Assembly (NCBI GenBank): GCA_015068425.1
Contig: SVKK01000005.1
Location: 39,109 to 103,108 of the forward strand
Length of the DNA stretch: 64,000 bases
Reading direction: 5' to 3'
From: Oscillospiraceae bacterium
Lineage (GTDB): Bacteria > Bacillota > Clostridia > Oscillospirales > Oscillospiraceae
A model generated the notes under the pieces. That model saw only the letters and a program-made list of their open reading frames with translations, made no database searches and was not told the DNA's origin. A program made the translations under genes and the position numbers. This document shows positions 1-8,773 of the stretch, in pieces (position 1 is the stretch's first letter; every line of letters begins with the position of its first letter).

Positions 1-792
1 AAAACTGATCGCAAAATCCTTCCAGCATTCTGCAGGAAGTCCCTCCGAAAGTCCCGTTGCATGATCTCCTTCGGAGAAAACATGCACTTCGTGAATAATG
101 CCCTCCTCCGCAAGAGCGGAAGCCATTTCATAGCTTTGGGAAACATTCACCATTTTGTCCGTCGTGGTATGCCAGATAAAGCTTGGCGGTGTGCAGCGGT
201 CAACATTTTTAGGCGCGCAGTATGTTTCCAAAAGATCGGCAGGATAGAAATCCATTGCGCCGAAAACAGCCAAATTCATAGTTGCGGAGGCGCTGCTCAG
301 ATTAACTGCGGGATAACAGAGAATGGATGCATTTGGACGAACCTCTTCCCTATTGCTGCATACGCTCTTCCAGATTTCTTCCCTCGCCCAATAGTTGCAA
401 TAGTTTGCTGCAAGATGACCTCCTGCAGAAAAGCCCATAAGACTTATCCTGTTTTTGTTCAGGCGAAAGCGTACGGCGTTGTCGCGAAGAAGCTTTATGG
501 CAAGAGCTGTCTGCTGCAAAGGCTCGGGAAAGCGTGTATGGAGATTTATCGGTGTATCCGCCTTATCAAAGGACGGATGGAGAGTGCTGTAGCAAAGGAC
601 AAATGCAGCAAATCCCCTCCGGGCAAAATATTCCGCAACAACAGAGCCTTCCCTGTCGCTTAAGGCGAAATAAGCTCCTCCCGGCAAAATCAAAAGCGCG
701 GGGAGATTTTCGCCCTCTGAGGGCAAAAATGCATCAAGACGGACGTTGCTGTCCTTATCCCAGAATTTAATTGAGCTTTTCAGTATTTCCAT
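1..792 (-). CDS. Alpha/beta hydrolase (esterase/lipase-like), 3' end cut by window edge
   Basis: I translated this from the minus strand: 264 codons run open from an ATG at 792 to the window edge, so the C-terminus is missing. The protein has an oxyanion-type PGGAY motif near residue 37, a nucleophile elbow GFSAGGH with Ser122, a likely acid Asp212 in HTTTDK, and a likely catalytic His244 in GDHATG. This is the layout of the BD-FAE/acetyl-xylan-esterase-like hydrolases, which are cytoplasmic and remove acyl groups from small esters or sugars. There is no signal peptide. It starts 6 bases after the serA stop, so it is probably the last gene of the serC-serA transcript, although a role in serine synthesis is not implied. 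The substrate cannot be told. An overlapping open frame on the plus strand is a shadow. Confidence 0.88.
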   Translation of the reverse strand, partial: MEILKSSIKFWDKDSNVRLDAFLPSEGENLPALLILPGGAYFALSDREGSVVAEYFARRGFAAFVLCYSTLHPSFDKADTPINLHTRFPEPLQQTALAIKLLRDNAVRFRLNKNRISLMGFSAGGHLAANYCNYWAREEIWKSVCSNREEVRPNASILCYPAVNLSSASATMNLAVFGAMDFYPADLLETYCAPKNVDRCTPPSFIWHTTTDKMVNVSQSYEMASALAEEGIIHEVHVFSEGDHATGLSEGLPAECWKDFAISF

Positions 793-798
793 ACACTC

Positions 799-1968
799 TT
801 ATCGGATTATACGTACACGCATAACTTCATCCATTGCGGATATCTGCTCCTCAATATGGGCGCTTATGTCACTGCCGGTATCGATTATGGTGTAGGCAAT
901 ATCTCCGCTGGGCTTGTTAATCATATGTTCAACATTGATATTCTCATCGCCGATAAGATCAAGGAAGCGGTTGATCATACGGGGCACGTTTCTATGAATA
1001 ACGCAAAGGCGTGCCTCGCCTATACGCTCAAGGCTGACCGTGGGCAGGTTTACGCTGTTTTTAACATTGCCGGTTTTAAGATATTCAACAAGCTCCTGAG
1101 CTGCCATAACGGCGCAGTTTACTTCGCTCTCCTCAGAGGAGCCGCCAAGATGAGGAGTGAGAATAACATTTTTATGCCCTATAGTAGCCTCAGAGGGGAA
1201 ATCAGAGGCGAAATAAGCAATTTTGCCGCTGTCGAGAGCTGCAAGAACAGCCTCTTCATTGACAATGCCGCCGCGGGCGCAGTTTATAAGACGCACGCCG
1301 TCACGCATTTTTGCTATTGCCTTCTCACCTATCATTTCTCTGGTTTCAGGGGTGAGAGGAGGATGGAGAGTGATATAGTCGCAGAGAGGATAAAGCTCAT
1401 CAAGGCTTTCGATGCGCTGAACATTCTTGCTTACCTTCCATGCCGCGTCAACGGAAAGATAGGGGTCATATCCGTATACGGTCATACCCAGATCCAGTGC
1501 GGCATTGGCAACCTTGCTGCCCACAGCGCCCAGACCGATTACGCCGAGAGTTTTTCCCTCCAGTTCAGGACCTACGAAATCCTTCTTGCCTCTTTCAACC
1601 TCTTCCTTGATGGCATCATCACCAAGACCCTTGAGGGTATCGATCCAGCGCATGGAGTCAACAACGCTTCTTGCGATGAGAACCATAAGGCTTATTGTAA
1701 GCTCCTTTACGGAGTTGGAATTGGCGCCGGGAGTATTGAAAACAGCAATGCCCTCCTGGGTGCAGCGTTCAACAGGGATATTGTTAACGCCAACACCGCT
1801 GCGGGAAATGGCAAGAAGCTCAGGATTGAACACATAATCGTGGATAATTTTGCTGCGCATCAAAATACCGATGGGTTTTTCTTCTCCCTCGGAAATGGCA
1901 AAGCCAGCATTTCTCAGCACATCAAGTCCGTTTTCGGAAAGATTATTAATTATCTTAATATCAGCCAT
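799..1968 (-). CDS. serA: D-3-phosphoglycerate dehydrogenase (short form with ACT domain)
   Basis: Catalyses the NAD-dependent oxidation of 3-phosphoglycerate to 3-phosphohydroxypyruvate, the first step of serine synthesis. The 389-residue protein has the D-isomer hydroxyacid dehydrogenase fold. A Rossmann motif GVIGLGAVG lies near residue 143, followed by the family's NCARGG segment with the catalytic Arg and by LTPHLGG with the catalytic His. The last 70 residues form an ACT domain, probably the serine-sensing site; the intervening domain of long SerA forms is absent. The start ATG at 1968 lies 8 bases inside the 3' end of serC, with a GAGGTG ribosome site inside serC, so the two are translationally coupled. 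Confidence 0.95.
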   Translation of the reverse strand: MADIKIINNLSENGLDVLRNAGFAISEGEEKPIGILMRSKIIHDYVFNPELLAISRSGVGVNNIPVERCTQEGIAVFNTPGANSNSVKELTISLMVLIARSVVDSMRWIDTLKGLGDDAIKEEVERGKKDFVGPELEGKTLGVIGLGAVGSKVANAALDLGMTVYGYDPYLSVDAAWKVSKNVQRIESLDELYPLCDYITLHPPLTPETREMIGEKAIAKMRDGVRLINCARGGIVNEEAVLAALDSGKIAYFASDFPSEATIGHKNVILTPHLGGSSEESEVNCAVMAAQELVEYLKTGNVKNSVNLPTVSLERIGEARLCVIHRNVPRMINRFLDLIGDENINVEHMINKPSGDIAYTIIDTGSDISAHIEEQISAMDEVMRVRIIR

Positions 1969-3052
1969 GATTTTTCACCTCAAAATCTTTCATAAACTCA
2001 CGCAGCGCCTTTACAGCTTCAAGGCTCTGCGCATTATATATGGATGCCCGCATACCGCCTACCGAGCGGTGACCTTTGACATTCAAAAATCCGGAAGCGG
2101 CAGCCTCCTTAGCAAAAAGGGCGTCCATTTCTTTATCACCTGTGGTAAATGTAACATTCATATACGAGCGGGCCTCCGGCCTGGCGCAGCCCTTGAATAG
2201 ACGGCTCTCATCAAGAAAATCATATAGCAGCGCGCTCTTTTCCTTTTTCAGCTCAGCCATTGCCTTTATACCGCCCTGCTTATCCAGCCACTTCAATACA
2301 AGACCAAGCATATATATGCTGTAACAAGGAGGAGTATTATACATTGAGTCTTTATCAATCATCCTCTTGTAACTAAGCATCAAGGGAGTGATTGGGAGTT
2401 CATTGCCCGCAAGCGATTTATCGATAACAACAAGGGTTACTCCGGCCGGAGCCATATTTTTCTGGGCACCTGCAAAGATAACTCCGAACTTTGAAACATC
2501 TATCTCCTCGCTGAGGATATTGGAGGACATATCGGAAACCAGTGGAACGCCGCCAGTTTCGGGTATGTAGTGCCACTCCGTGCCGTAAATTGTGTTATTT
2601 GCACAATAATAGAAATATTTAGCATCCTTGCTGAGCTTAAGCTCGGCTTGAACAGGAATCCGGGTATGTCCGTCGGAAGAAGTATCGGCAGAAATATTCA
2701 CTCTTCCGTATTTTGCGGCTTCTTTTGCAGCAGAAGAGGCAAAATTACCGGTTACGGCATAGTCAGCAAGCCCGTTTTCTCCCATAAGATTCAATGGAAC
2801 CATTGAAAACTGGGTTGAAGCGCCTCCCTGAAGGAAAAGAATTTCATGGGTATCGGGAACATTCAGTATGCGCTTTAAGTTAGCCTTCGTCTCAGCAAAA
2901 ATATCCATATAGACGGATGAACGGTGACTCATCTCCATAACACTCATTCCGCATGAGTGGAAATCAAGCATTTCTGCTGCCGCAATTTCTAATACTTCAT
3001 CCGGAAGTACAGAAGGTCCTGCGGAGAAATTAAAGGTATTTTCTCTTGACAC
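1961..3052 (-). CDS. serC: Phosphoserine aminotransferase
   Basis: Transfers an amino group from glutamate to 3-phosphohydroxypyruvate to give phosphoserine, step two of serine synthesis; PLP-dependent and cytoplasmic. At 363 residues it is the usual family length. It begins with the characteristic FNFSAGPSVLP and contains the PLP-lysine segment FAGAQKNMAPAG. The C-terminus carries the family's GHRSVGGMRASIYNA block. The start is a GTG at 3052, chosen because a GGGGG ribosome site lies 8 bases upstream. It overlaps serA, so serC and serA form one operon; a phosphoserine phosphatase gene is not in view. Confidence 0.96.
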   Translation of the reverse strand: MSRENTFNFSAGPSVLPDEVLEIAAAEMLDFHSCGMSVMEMSHRSSVYMDIFAETKANLKRILNVPDTHEILFLQGGASTQFSMVPLNLMGENGLADYAVTGNFASSAAKEAAKYGRVNISADTSSDGHTRIPVQAELKLSKDAKYFYYCANNTIYGTEWHYIPETGGVPLVSDMSSNILSEEIDVSKFGVIFAGAQKNMAPAGVTLVVIDKSLAGNELPITPLMLSYKRMIDKDSMYNTPPCYSIYMLGLVLKWLDKQGGIKAMAELKKEKSALLYDFLDESRLFKGCARPEARSYMNVTFTTGDKEMDALFAKEAAASGFLNVKGHRSVGGMRASIYNAQSLEAVKALREFMKDFEVKNHG

Positions 3053-3133
3053 TGTTCAATCCCCCTTTTTCAATTTAACGCTTTAACGAATATTAGCGTA
3101 ATAATATATAATATATGCTTTTATTCAAAAAAG

Positions 3134-4417
3134 TCAAATTATAATTCCGTATAGCAGATCATTTTTGAGTTCTTTTATGAGAACATCGGCAAATACTCCA
3201 TGGAGCTGAGTTCCCTCGGCACATACCTCGCAGTAATTATCCGAGTGTCCTCTCCAAATTCCGTCCTTTTCAGTTTCAAAAAGCACTCTGAGGGTTTTGC
3301 CGAGCATGCTTTCAAGATAACTTTTCTGCATCTTTTTTGCGACAGTCTGAGCCTGCCGGGCCCTTGCATTTTTAAGAGATTTCTCAAGCTGACCATCCAT
3401 TGATGCCGCAGCGGTGCCGGGTCTTATTGAGTAAGGGAATATGTGCATTGAGGAGAAACGGCATTTTTCTATAAAGGCGAGGGTATCCGTATGATCCTGC
3501 TCACTTTCCCCTGGAAAGCCTGTTATAAGGTCAGCGCTTATTGCGCAAGCGGGAAAATATCTCCGCAGCAGCTCAGTTGCAGCATAAAAGCGGCCGGTGT
3601 CATACTTTCTGTTCATATTCTGCAGTGTTCGGTCGCAGCCGCTTTGAAGAGCAAGATGAAAATGGGGACAAATATTACCCAATTGCTCAAGCATAATACA
3701 AAATTCTTCGTCAACAATTGTGGGTTCAAGAGAGCCGATATGAATCCTGGCTTCAGGAGCGGCAGATGCAACGGCTTTTATAACCATTGCAAGGCTGGGC
3801 TTTTCAGGAAGGTCAATACCGTAGGAGCTGATTTCAATTCCCGTTACAACTATCTCCTTATAGCCTTCTGATGCAAGTTTTGCAGCTTCCGCAGCACATT
3901 CCTCCAAAGGCATACTTCTCACATGACCTCTTGCATAGGGAATTATACAGTAGGAGCAATAGTTATCGCAGCCGTCAACTATTTTCATATGTGCTCTTGT
4001 GCGTCCTTCCATAGCGCCTCCGGGAAGCCTTTCGATGCTCTTTCTGCTGAAGGGATCATCAACATTGAACTGCGTTTCCCTTTCGGCATAAGCCTTTTCA
4101 AGAGCATCAACAAAGGCGGCTCTGTCTCCGCTGCCGAAAATTACATCAACACCTATCTGCTTTGCTTCCTCCGCGTTTACCTGACTATAGCAGCCGCATA
4201 GGGCACTAAGAGCACCTGGATTTTCTGCCATTAGTCTTCTTATTGCCTGGCGGGATTTGCGTCCGCTCTCTGCGGTAACGGCGCAGCTATTTACAATAAC
4301 AACGTCCGCTTCGATGCCGCAAGCGGGTTTATGGCCTCTTGAGGAGAGCATTTTTTCAATTGCCGCAGTTTCAAACTGGTTGACCTTACAGCCGAGAGTT
4401 GTGATAATATATTTCAT
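3134..4417 (-). CDS. mtaB: tRNA t6A37 methylthiotransferase (radical SAM)
   Basis: Adds a methylthio group to t6A37 in ANN-decoding tRNAs, giving ms2t6A. The 427-residue protein opens with the MTTase N-terminal domain (TLGCKVNQFE near residue 7), then carries the radical-SAM cluster CDNYCSYC near residue 150. The C-terminal ~60 residues have the size and position of a TRAM domain. The sequence pattern (GCKVNQ, then DGCDNYCSYCIIPYARG) fits MtaB rather than MiaB or RimO. It is transcribed away from the cysteine desulfurase at 4485, with a 67-base divergent promoter region between them. Fe-S supply by the neighbouring desulfurase would make sense but is inference. Confidence 0.93.
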   Translation of the reverse strand: MKYIITTLGCKVNQFETAAIEKMLSSRGHKPACGIEADVVIVNSCAVTAESGRKSRQAIRRLMAENPGALSALCGCYSQVNAEEAKQIGVDVIFGSGDRAAFVDALEKAYAERETQFNVDDPFSRKSIERLPGGAMEGRTRAHMKIVDGCDNYCSYCIIPYARGHVRSMPLEECAAEAAKLASEGYKEIVVTGIEISSYGIDLPEKPSLAMVIKAVASAAPEARIHIGSLEPTIVDEEFCIMLEQLGNICPHFHLALQSGCDRTLQNMNRKYDTGRFYAATELLRRYFPACAISADLITGFPGESEQDHTDTLAFIEKCRFSSMHIFPYSIRPGTAAASMDGQLEKSLKNARARQAQTVAKKMQKSYLESMLGKTLRVLFETEKDGIWRGHSDNYCEVCAEGTQLHGVFADVLIKELKNDLLYGIII

Positions 4418-4484
4418 AAGCTTACCTTGTAATAAAATATGAGATGATATATAATAATGAAAATTTTACACGGAGTTGAAAGTC

Positions 4485-5624
4485 ATGTCAATATATCTGG
4501 ACAATGCGGCAACCACCAGAGTATGTCCCGAAGCTGCGGCTGCCGCCCTTAAAGCAATGACGGAAGAATATGCAAACCCAAGCTCTACCCATAAAATGGG
4601 CAGAAATGCCAAAAAGCTCCTTGATGACGCAAGAGCAAAGGTGGCAAAAGCTCTCGGCTGCGCCTCTGACGAGGTTTACTTTACCTCCTGCGGAAGCGAA
4701 GGAGACAACTGGGCAATCATTCAGGGAGCCCGATACGCGGGAAGAAAAGGAAAGCATATCATTTCTTCCGCCGCTGAACACTCGGCCGTTAAGAAAAGCC
4801 TTGAAGTTCTCGAAAAAGAAGGCTTTGAAATAACTCTACTCTATCCGGAAAAGGACGGCAGCATCTCAAAAGAGTCGGTTCTTGCCGCCCTCCGCCCCGA
4901 CACCTGTTTTATAAGTCTTATGCTTGTCAACAATGAGGTTGGTGCCATTACAGATATTGCAGGCATTGCAAAAGCTGTCAAAGCAAAAAATCCCAATATT
5001 CTTATTCACAGCGACGCTGTTCAGGCTTTTTTGAAAATTCCCTTTAACGCTTCAAAGCTTGGTGTTGACCTTCTTGCCGTCAGCGGACATAAGGTGCATG
5101 CCCCCAAGGGTATCGGCGCTCTCTATATCAAAAAAGGACTCAATCTCCCTGCGTACATCACCGGCGCAGGTCAGGAAGGCGGCAAGCGCGCAGGCACCGA
5201 GGCAATGCCCCAGATTCTGGCATTTGGCGAAGCCTGCGAAAGCGCGCACCTTGGCTTTGCCGAATATCATCAGCGACTCAAGGATCTCCGTGCCCACGCA
5301 TCTCAAAGACTTGAAACGGAAATCGAGGATGTCGTCATCATAGGCGGAGGCGCTCCCCAGCTCCTTTCCGTGGCTCTTCCCGGTTACCGCAGCGAGGTTA
5401 TTATGAACTTCCTCGAATCTCGCGAAATATATGTTTCCAAGGGTTCTGCCTGCAAAAAGGGTCGCCGCAGTCAGGTTCTTGAGTCAATGAAGCTCCCTCC
5501 CGAGGTGATTGACGGAGCAATACGCGTCAGTTTCTGCCGCTATACTACCCTTGAAGAGGTTGACGCTCTATGCGATGCTTTGAGAGATGCCCATCAGAGC
5601 CTTCGCTCATCGGTCAGACGCTAA
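4485..5624 (+). CDS. Cysteine desulfurase (NifS/IscS family)
   Basis: A PLP enzyme that removes sulfur from cysteine as an enzyme persulfide for Fe-S cluster and thio-modification pathways. About 379 residues. It shows YLDNAATT at the N-terminus, the HSDAVQAF cofactor-binding motif, the PLP lysine in SGHKVHAPKG and the persulfide cysteine in SKGSACKKG near residue 323. I start it at the ATG at 4485 (CGGAG ribosome site 9 bases upstream) rather than the in-frame TTG at 4476. It is followed at once by a strong terminator, so it is monocistronic. No iscU or thiI lies next to it, so the sulfur acceptor is unknown; the divergent mtaB needs Fe-S clusters. Confidence 0.92.
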   Translation: MSIYLDNAATTRVCPEAAAAALKAMTEEYANPSSTHKMGRNAKKLLDDARAKVAKALGCASDEVYFTSCGSEGDNWAIIQGARYAGRKGKHIISSAAEHSAVKKSLEVLEKEGFEITLLYPEKDGSISKESVLAALRPDTCFISLMLVNNEVGAITDIAGIAKAVKAKNPNILIHSDAVQAFLKIPFNASKLGVDLLAVSGHKVHAPKGIGALYIKKGLNLPAYITGAGQEGGKRAGTEAMPQILAFGEACESAHLGFAEYHQRLKDLRAHASQRLETEIEDVVIIGGGAPQLLSVALPGYRSEVIMNFLESREIYVSKGSACKKGRRSQVLESMKLPPEVIDGAIRVSFCRYTTLEEVDALCDALRDAHQSLRSSVRR

Positions 5625-5634
5625 ACATAATTAA

Positions 5635-5667
5635 AATCCCCCGAGTTGAAACTCGGGGGATTTTTTT
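5635..5667 (+). terminator. Intrinsic terminator, usable from both sides
   Basis: A 12-bp perfect stem (5635-5646 with 5651-5662) and a TGAA loop are followed by seven T on the plus strand. It lies between convergent genes and overlaps the last codons of the minus-strand AI-2E gene. The minus-strand T-run is weaker. Confidence 0.9.
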
Positions 5668-7081
5668 ATTTTTCAGAGCTCTCGGATTTTTCGCTGTTTT
5701 CCGCGGTGCTCTCCGCTTTGGCAATCTTATGCTTATTTTTAACGTCTGTGAAACGCTTCCAGAGATTTGATTTTTTGTCGGATTTAGACGCTCTGAACTC
5801 TCTTTTATCAGCCCTGTCCCTCTCAGGGTCACGCACAAGAGGCTCGCCCGTTTTGGGATCGATATAGCTTATGTTCAAATAGTCTTCGCTGTCCACAGGC
5901 AATCCGCTTCGTTTAAGCTTGCGATTAACAACATTGGAAATAAGAGTATATATGAGCACAAATACGGGAACTCCGAGAAGCATGCCCATAAATCCAAAGA
6001 GACCGGAGCCTACGATGATGGAAAACATAATCCAGAAACCGTTTATACCAACAATGTTTCCGAGAATCTTGGGACCAAGGAAATTGCCGTCAAACTGCTG
6101 CAGCAACAAAATGAACACAGTAAATATCAGAGCCTTCACGGGAGAAACCATAAATATTATCATAATAGAAGGTATTGCTCCGATAAAGGGTCCAAAGAAA
6201 GGAATAATGTTGGTTATGCCGACAATGACCGCAATGAGCATGGAATAAGGCATTCCCAGTATTGCGCAGCCAATATAACACAGCACACCTATGATGGCAC
6301 TGTCAAGAATTCTTCCGGAGATAAAGCCGTTGAATACCCTGTCTGCAAATCCGACACCCATAATGACCTTCTCCGCTGCCTCAACAGAGAAAATGCAGTA
6401 GACCAGCTTTTTCATATAGGCGCCGAAGGCATTACGGTTGTAGAGCACATAAACAGAGGCTACCATACCGATTATGATGTTATATACGCCTTTCAGCACG
6501 GTGAGTACGCCACTTGTTATGTTAGTTATAAATCCCGCTAACTCAGGAATAATGGCTTCAATCCAACCAAAAATGGATTCGGATATGTTTCCTATGGATA
6601 TTCCCAAAGTAGAAGCCAGTTCGGGATAATCGGCAAAGAACTTTTCTATCCATGCATATACAGAGTTAATATAGTCACTGCTGTTTTGAACTATACTCTG
6701 AAGACTTATTACAACCTGTGGTGCTACAAGCCAGATAAATGCGGATATAAGTGAAATCAATGTCAGCATTGAAAAAAGAACCGCAAGACCTCTGTGGGTA
6801 TTCTTATGCTTGGGTTCCTTGCCCGGTCTGAGCTTCTTGTTCAAATATAATATAAAAGGACCAAAAACACTGCGTTCATAGATATTGGTCAAGGGACAGA
6901 GAAGATAGGAAATAACCAGACCCCATATAAAAGGACTAAGTATGGTGACAATCTTGCTTATTGTCTCGCCAATTACAGAAAATTTTGAGACAATGAAATA
7001 AAAAAGCACCGAAGCGACAATTACCAGGAAGGCTGTCATTCCCCAGTAGAGATATTTTTTATCCCATCTGAATCTTTTCAT
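5666..7081 (-). CDS. AI-2E family transporter (PerM/YdbI-like membrane protein)
   Basis: A polytopic membrane protein of about 471 residues from the AI-2E exporter family (TqsA/PerM/YtvI relatives), whose members have been linked to autoinducer-2 export or ion/H+ antiport. It has two N-terminal helices, a periplasmic helical stretch and then a C-terminal block of five or six helices. That block includes the family's conserved PFFGPFIGAIPS and QQFDGNFLGPKILG segments. The last 60 residues are hydrophilic and highly charged. An ATG at 7081 is preferred to the upstream TTG because GGATGG lies 9 bases before it. Substrate unknown. Confidence 0.85.
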   Translation of the reverse strand: MKRFRWDKKYLYWGMTAFLVIVASVLFYFIVSKFSVIGETISKIVTILSPFIWGLVISYLLCPLTNIYERSVFGPFILYLNKKLRPGKEPKHKNTHRGLAVLFSMLTLISLISAFIWLVAPQVVISLQSIVQNSSDYINSVYAWIEKFFADYPELASTLGISIGNISESIFGWIEAIIPELAGFITNITSGVLTVLKGVYNIIIGMVASVYVLYNRNAFGAYMKKLVYCIFSVEAAEKVIMGVGFADRVFNGFISGRILDSAIIGVLCYIGCAILGMPYSMLIAVIVGITNIIPFFGPFIGAIPSIMIIFMVSPVKALIFTVFILLLQQFDGNFLGPKILGNIVGINGFWIMFSIIVGSGLFGFMGMLLGVPVFVLIYTLISNVVNRKLKRSGLPVDSEDYLNISYIDPKTGEPLVRDPERDRADKREFRASKSDKKSNLWKRFTDVKNKHKIAKAESTAENSEKSESSEK

Positions 7082-7535
7082 TAACAAATACCATCCATAA
7101 ATTAAAATATCTGATTATAAGTTTACTATTTTGCGTCTCAAGCGTCAACCTTTAATAAATCATTATCAGGATATTTTTCAATTTCTTAACAATTTACTTG
7201 TTGAAAACCAGAGCATAAAGAGAAAAATCTCTCTGTCACATACTATCGGAATAAATACTTCTACGCGATTTATGTCATTATGTAAACTATATTTGAATAT
7301 TTTGAAGTAAAAAAATGGTTATTTAGATGTTGACAAATCTGTTGAAAATGTTAAAAACCTTGATCTACAAGACTTTTTCGACCATACAAGTTGATTATCT
7401 CCTTCCCGTTTGTTTATGAATATTCACGATGAAAATAATTATGAAACCAATTATGTAAAACCAAAGAAAATGAACTCATAGACGGAGAAATCAAAACATA
7501 TTTTTAAGTAAAAATCGAATGATCGGAGCAACTTA
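7082..7535. other. Long AT-rich intergenic region between divergent genes
   Basis: 454 bases of AT-rich DNA between the divergent AI-2E gene and the D,D-carboxypeptidase gene. It must hold the promoters of both. A TTGATT / TTATGA pair with 17-base spacing near 7391-7419 is a weak plus-strand candidate. I see no convincing coding frame, structured RNA or repeat here. Confidence 0.4.
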
Positions 7536-8702
7536 ATGAAAAGATTACTTTCTCTTTTTATGATACTTCTGACCTTAAGTTTTATATCACCGGTGGTATT
7601 CGCCGCAGAAAACGAATTTGACATTGTCGGCGATAAAGTACCCTCCGCAATTCTGATAGAGGCCGAAACAGGTACTATCATCTTTCAAAAGGATGCTTAC
7701 AGCCACAGAGCCCCCGCATCTGTAACAAAAATAATGACTATGCTCCTTGCCGCCGAAGCTGTTGACGCAGGATTTATCAATCTTGATGACCCTGTTACCG
7801 CATCAGCACGCGCAGCTGGTATGGGTGGAAGTCAGATATGGCTGGAAGAGGGAGAAATCATGAGTTTTGGTGAAATGCTCAAATGCATAACAATGGTCTC
7901 TGCCAACGATTGCTGCGTTGCAATTGCTGAGCATCTCTCAGGCAGCGAAGAAGCATTTGCTGTAAAAATGAATGAAAAAGCGGCTGAGTTGGGTCTGAAG
8001 GACAGCAATTTCGTATGCTGCAGCGGTTTGAGCGACAGTGATGAGCACTATAGCTGTGCATATGACCTCGCCATAATAAGCAGAGAACTGCTGAAGCATG
8101 ACTTCATAAAAGAATATACAAAAATATGGACGGACAGCATACGCGGAGGAGAGTTTACTCTTAACAATACAAATAAGCTGATTTATCACTATTCCGGCTC
8201 AACGGGGCTGAAGACCGGTTTTACCAGCAAAGCAGGGCACTGTCTTGCAGCCAGCGCTGAAAGAGACGGCGTTGAGTATATTGCGGTGGTACTTGGCTGC
8301 GAAAGCTCATCAAGCCGTTTCGAAGGCGCCAAAAGCCTTTTGAACTACGGTTTCACCAACTATACGCTTGTTTCTGCTGAAAAGCTATGCTCACTGCCTC
8401 CCGTTATAGTTAAAAATGGAAAAAAAGACTGCTTAAATCCAGCAATATCTGAAAAAACCATTCTAATAAAAAAGGAAATGGAACGCGAGCTGCGCTGTAT
8501 CCCCCAGCTTCCCGAAGAAATATATGCCCCAGTGAATAAAGGTCAGCAATTGGGCAAGCTTCAGATTATGTCAGGAGATACGTTGGTAAGTGAGATAGAG
8601 CTTGTGGCAAACGAGACGATATATTCACTTGGCTATTGGGATCTTCTGGGAACTTTCTTCTCCTCGATACAAAATTTTCTTGTAATACAGCCTAAAATAT
8701 AG
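7536..8702 (+). CDS. D-alanyl-D-alanine carboxypeptidase (penicillin-binding protein, S11 family)
   Basis: Trims the terminal D-Ala from peptidoglycan pentapeptides outside the membrane. The 388-residue protein has a signal peptide (hydrophobic residues 3-23, cleavage probably after VFAA). The S11 active-site set is complete: SxxK as Ser62-Val-Thr-Lys65, SAN near residue 128, and KTG near 228. A C-terminal PBP5-type beta domain and a weakly amphipathic tail follow, as in DacA/DacF, where the tail anchors the enzyme to the membrane. DacF-type enzymes can be sporulation-linked, but no sporulation promoter is obvious here. The start has a GGAGC ribosome site. Confidence 0.93.
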   Translation: MKRLLSLFMILLTLSFISPVVFAAENEFDIVGDKVPSAILIEAETGTIIFQKDAYSHRAPASVTKIMTMLLAAEAVDAGFINLDDPVTASARAAGMGGSQIWLEEGEIMSFGEMLKCITMVSANDCCVAIAEHLSGSEEAFAVKMNEKAAELGLKDSNFVCCSGLSDSDEHYSCAYDLAIISRELLKHDFIKEYTKIWTDSIRGGEFTLNNTNKLIYHYSGSTGLKTGFTSKAGHCLAASAERDGVEYIAVVLGCESSSSRFEGAKSLLNYGFTNYTLVSAEKLCSLPPVIVKNGKKDCLNPAISEKTILIKKEMERELRCIPQLPEEIYAPVNKGQQLGKLQIMSGDTLVSEIELVANETIYSLGYWDLLGTFFSSIQNFLVIQPKI

Positions 8703-8773
8703 TAAAATTTATAAGCTTAATATAATATTTGCAGTCTTACGATAAAACAATTTCTTAGAATGGAGACGTTACT

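Noticed and set aside
61..663. Open frame on the plus strand at the left edge
   Set aside because: It is the shadow of the minus-strand hydrolase, whose complete nucleophile-Asp-His set is readable in frame.
856..1995. Long open plus-strand frame across serA
   Set aside because: Shadow of serA; its protein has no family features and serA has all expected motifs.
3053..3133. Possible T-box or serine-responsive leader before serC
   Set aside because: Only 81 bases, with no T-box sequence and no specifier hairpin; a -10-like AT stretch is all that is seen.
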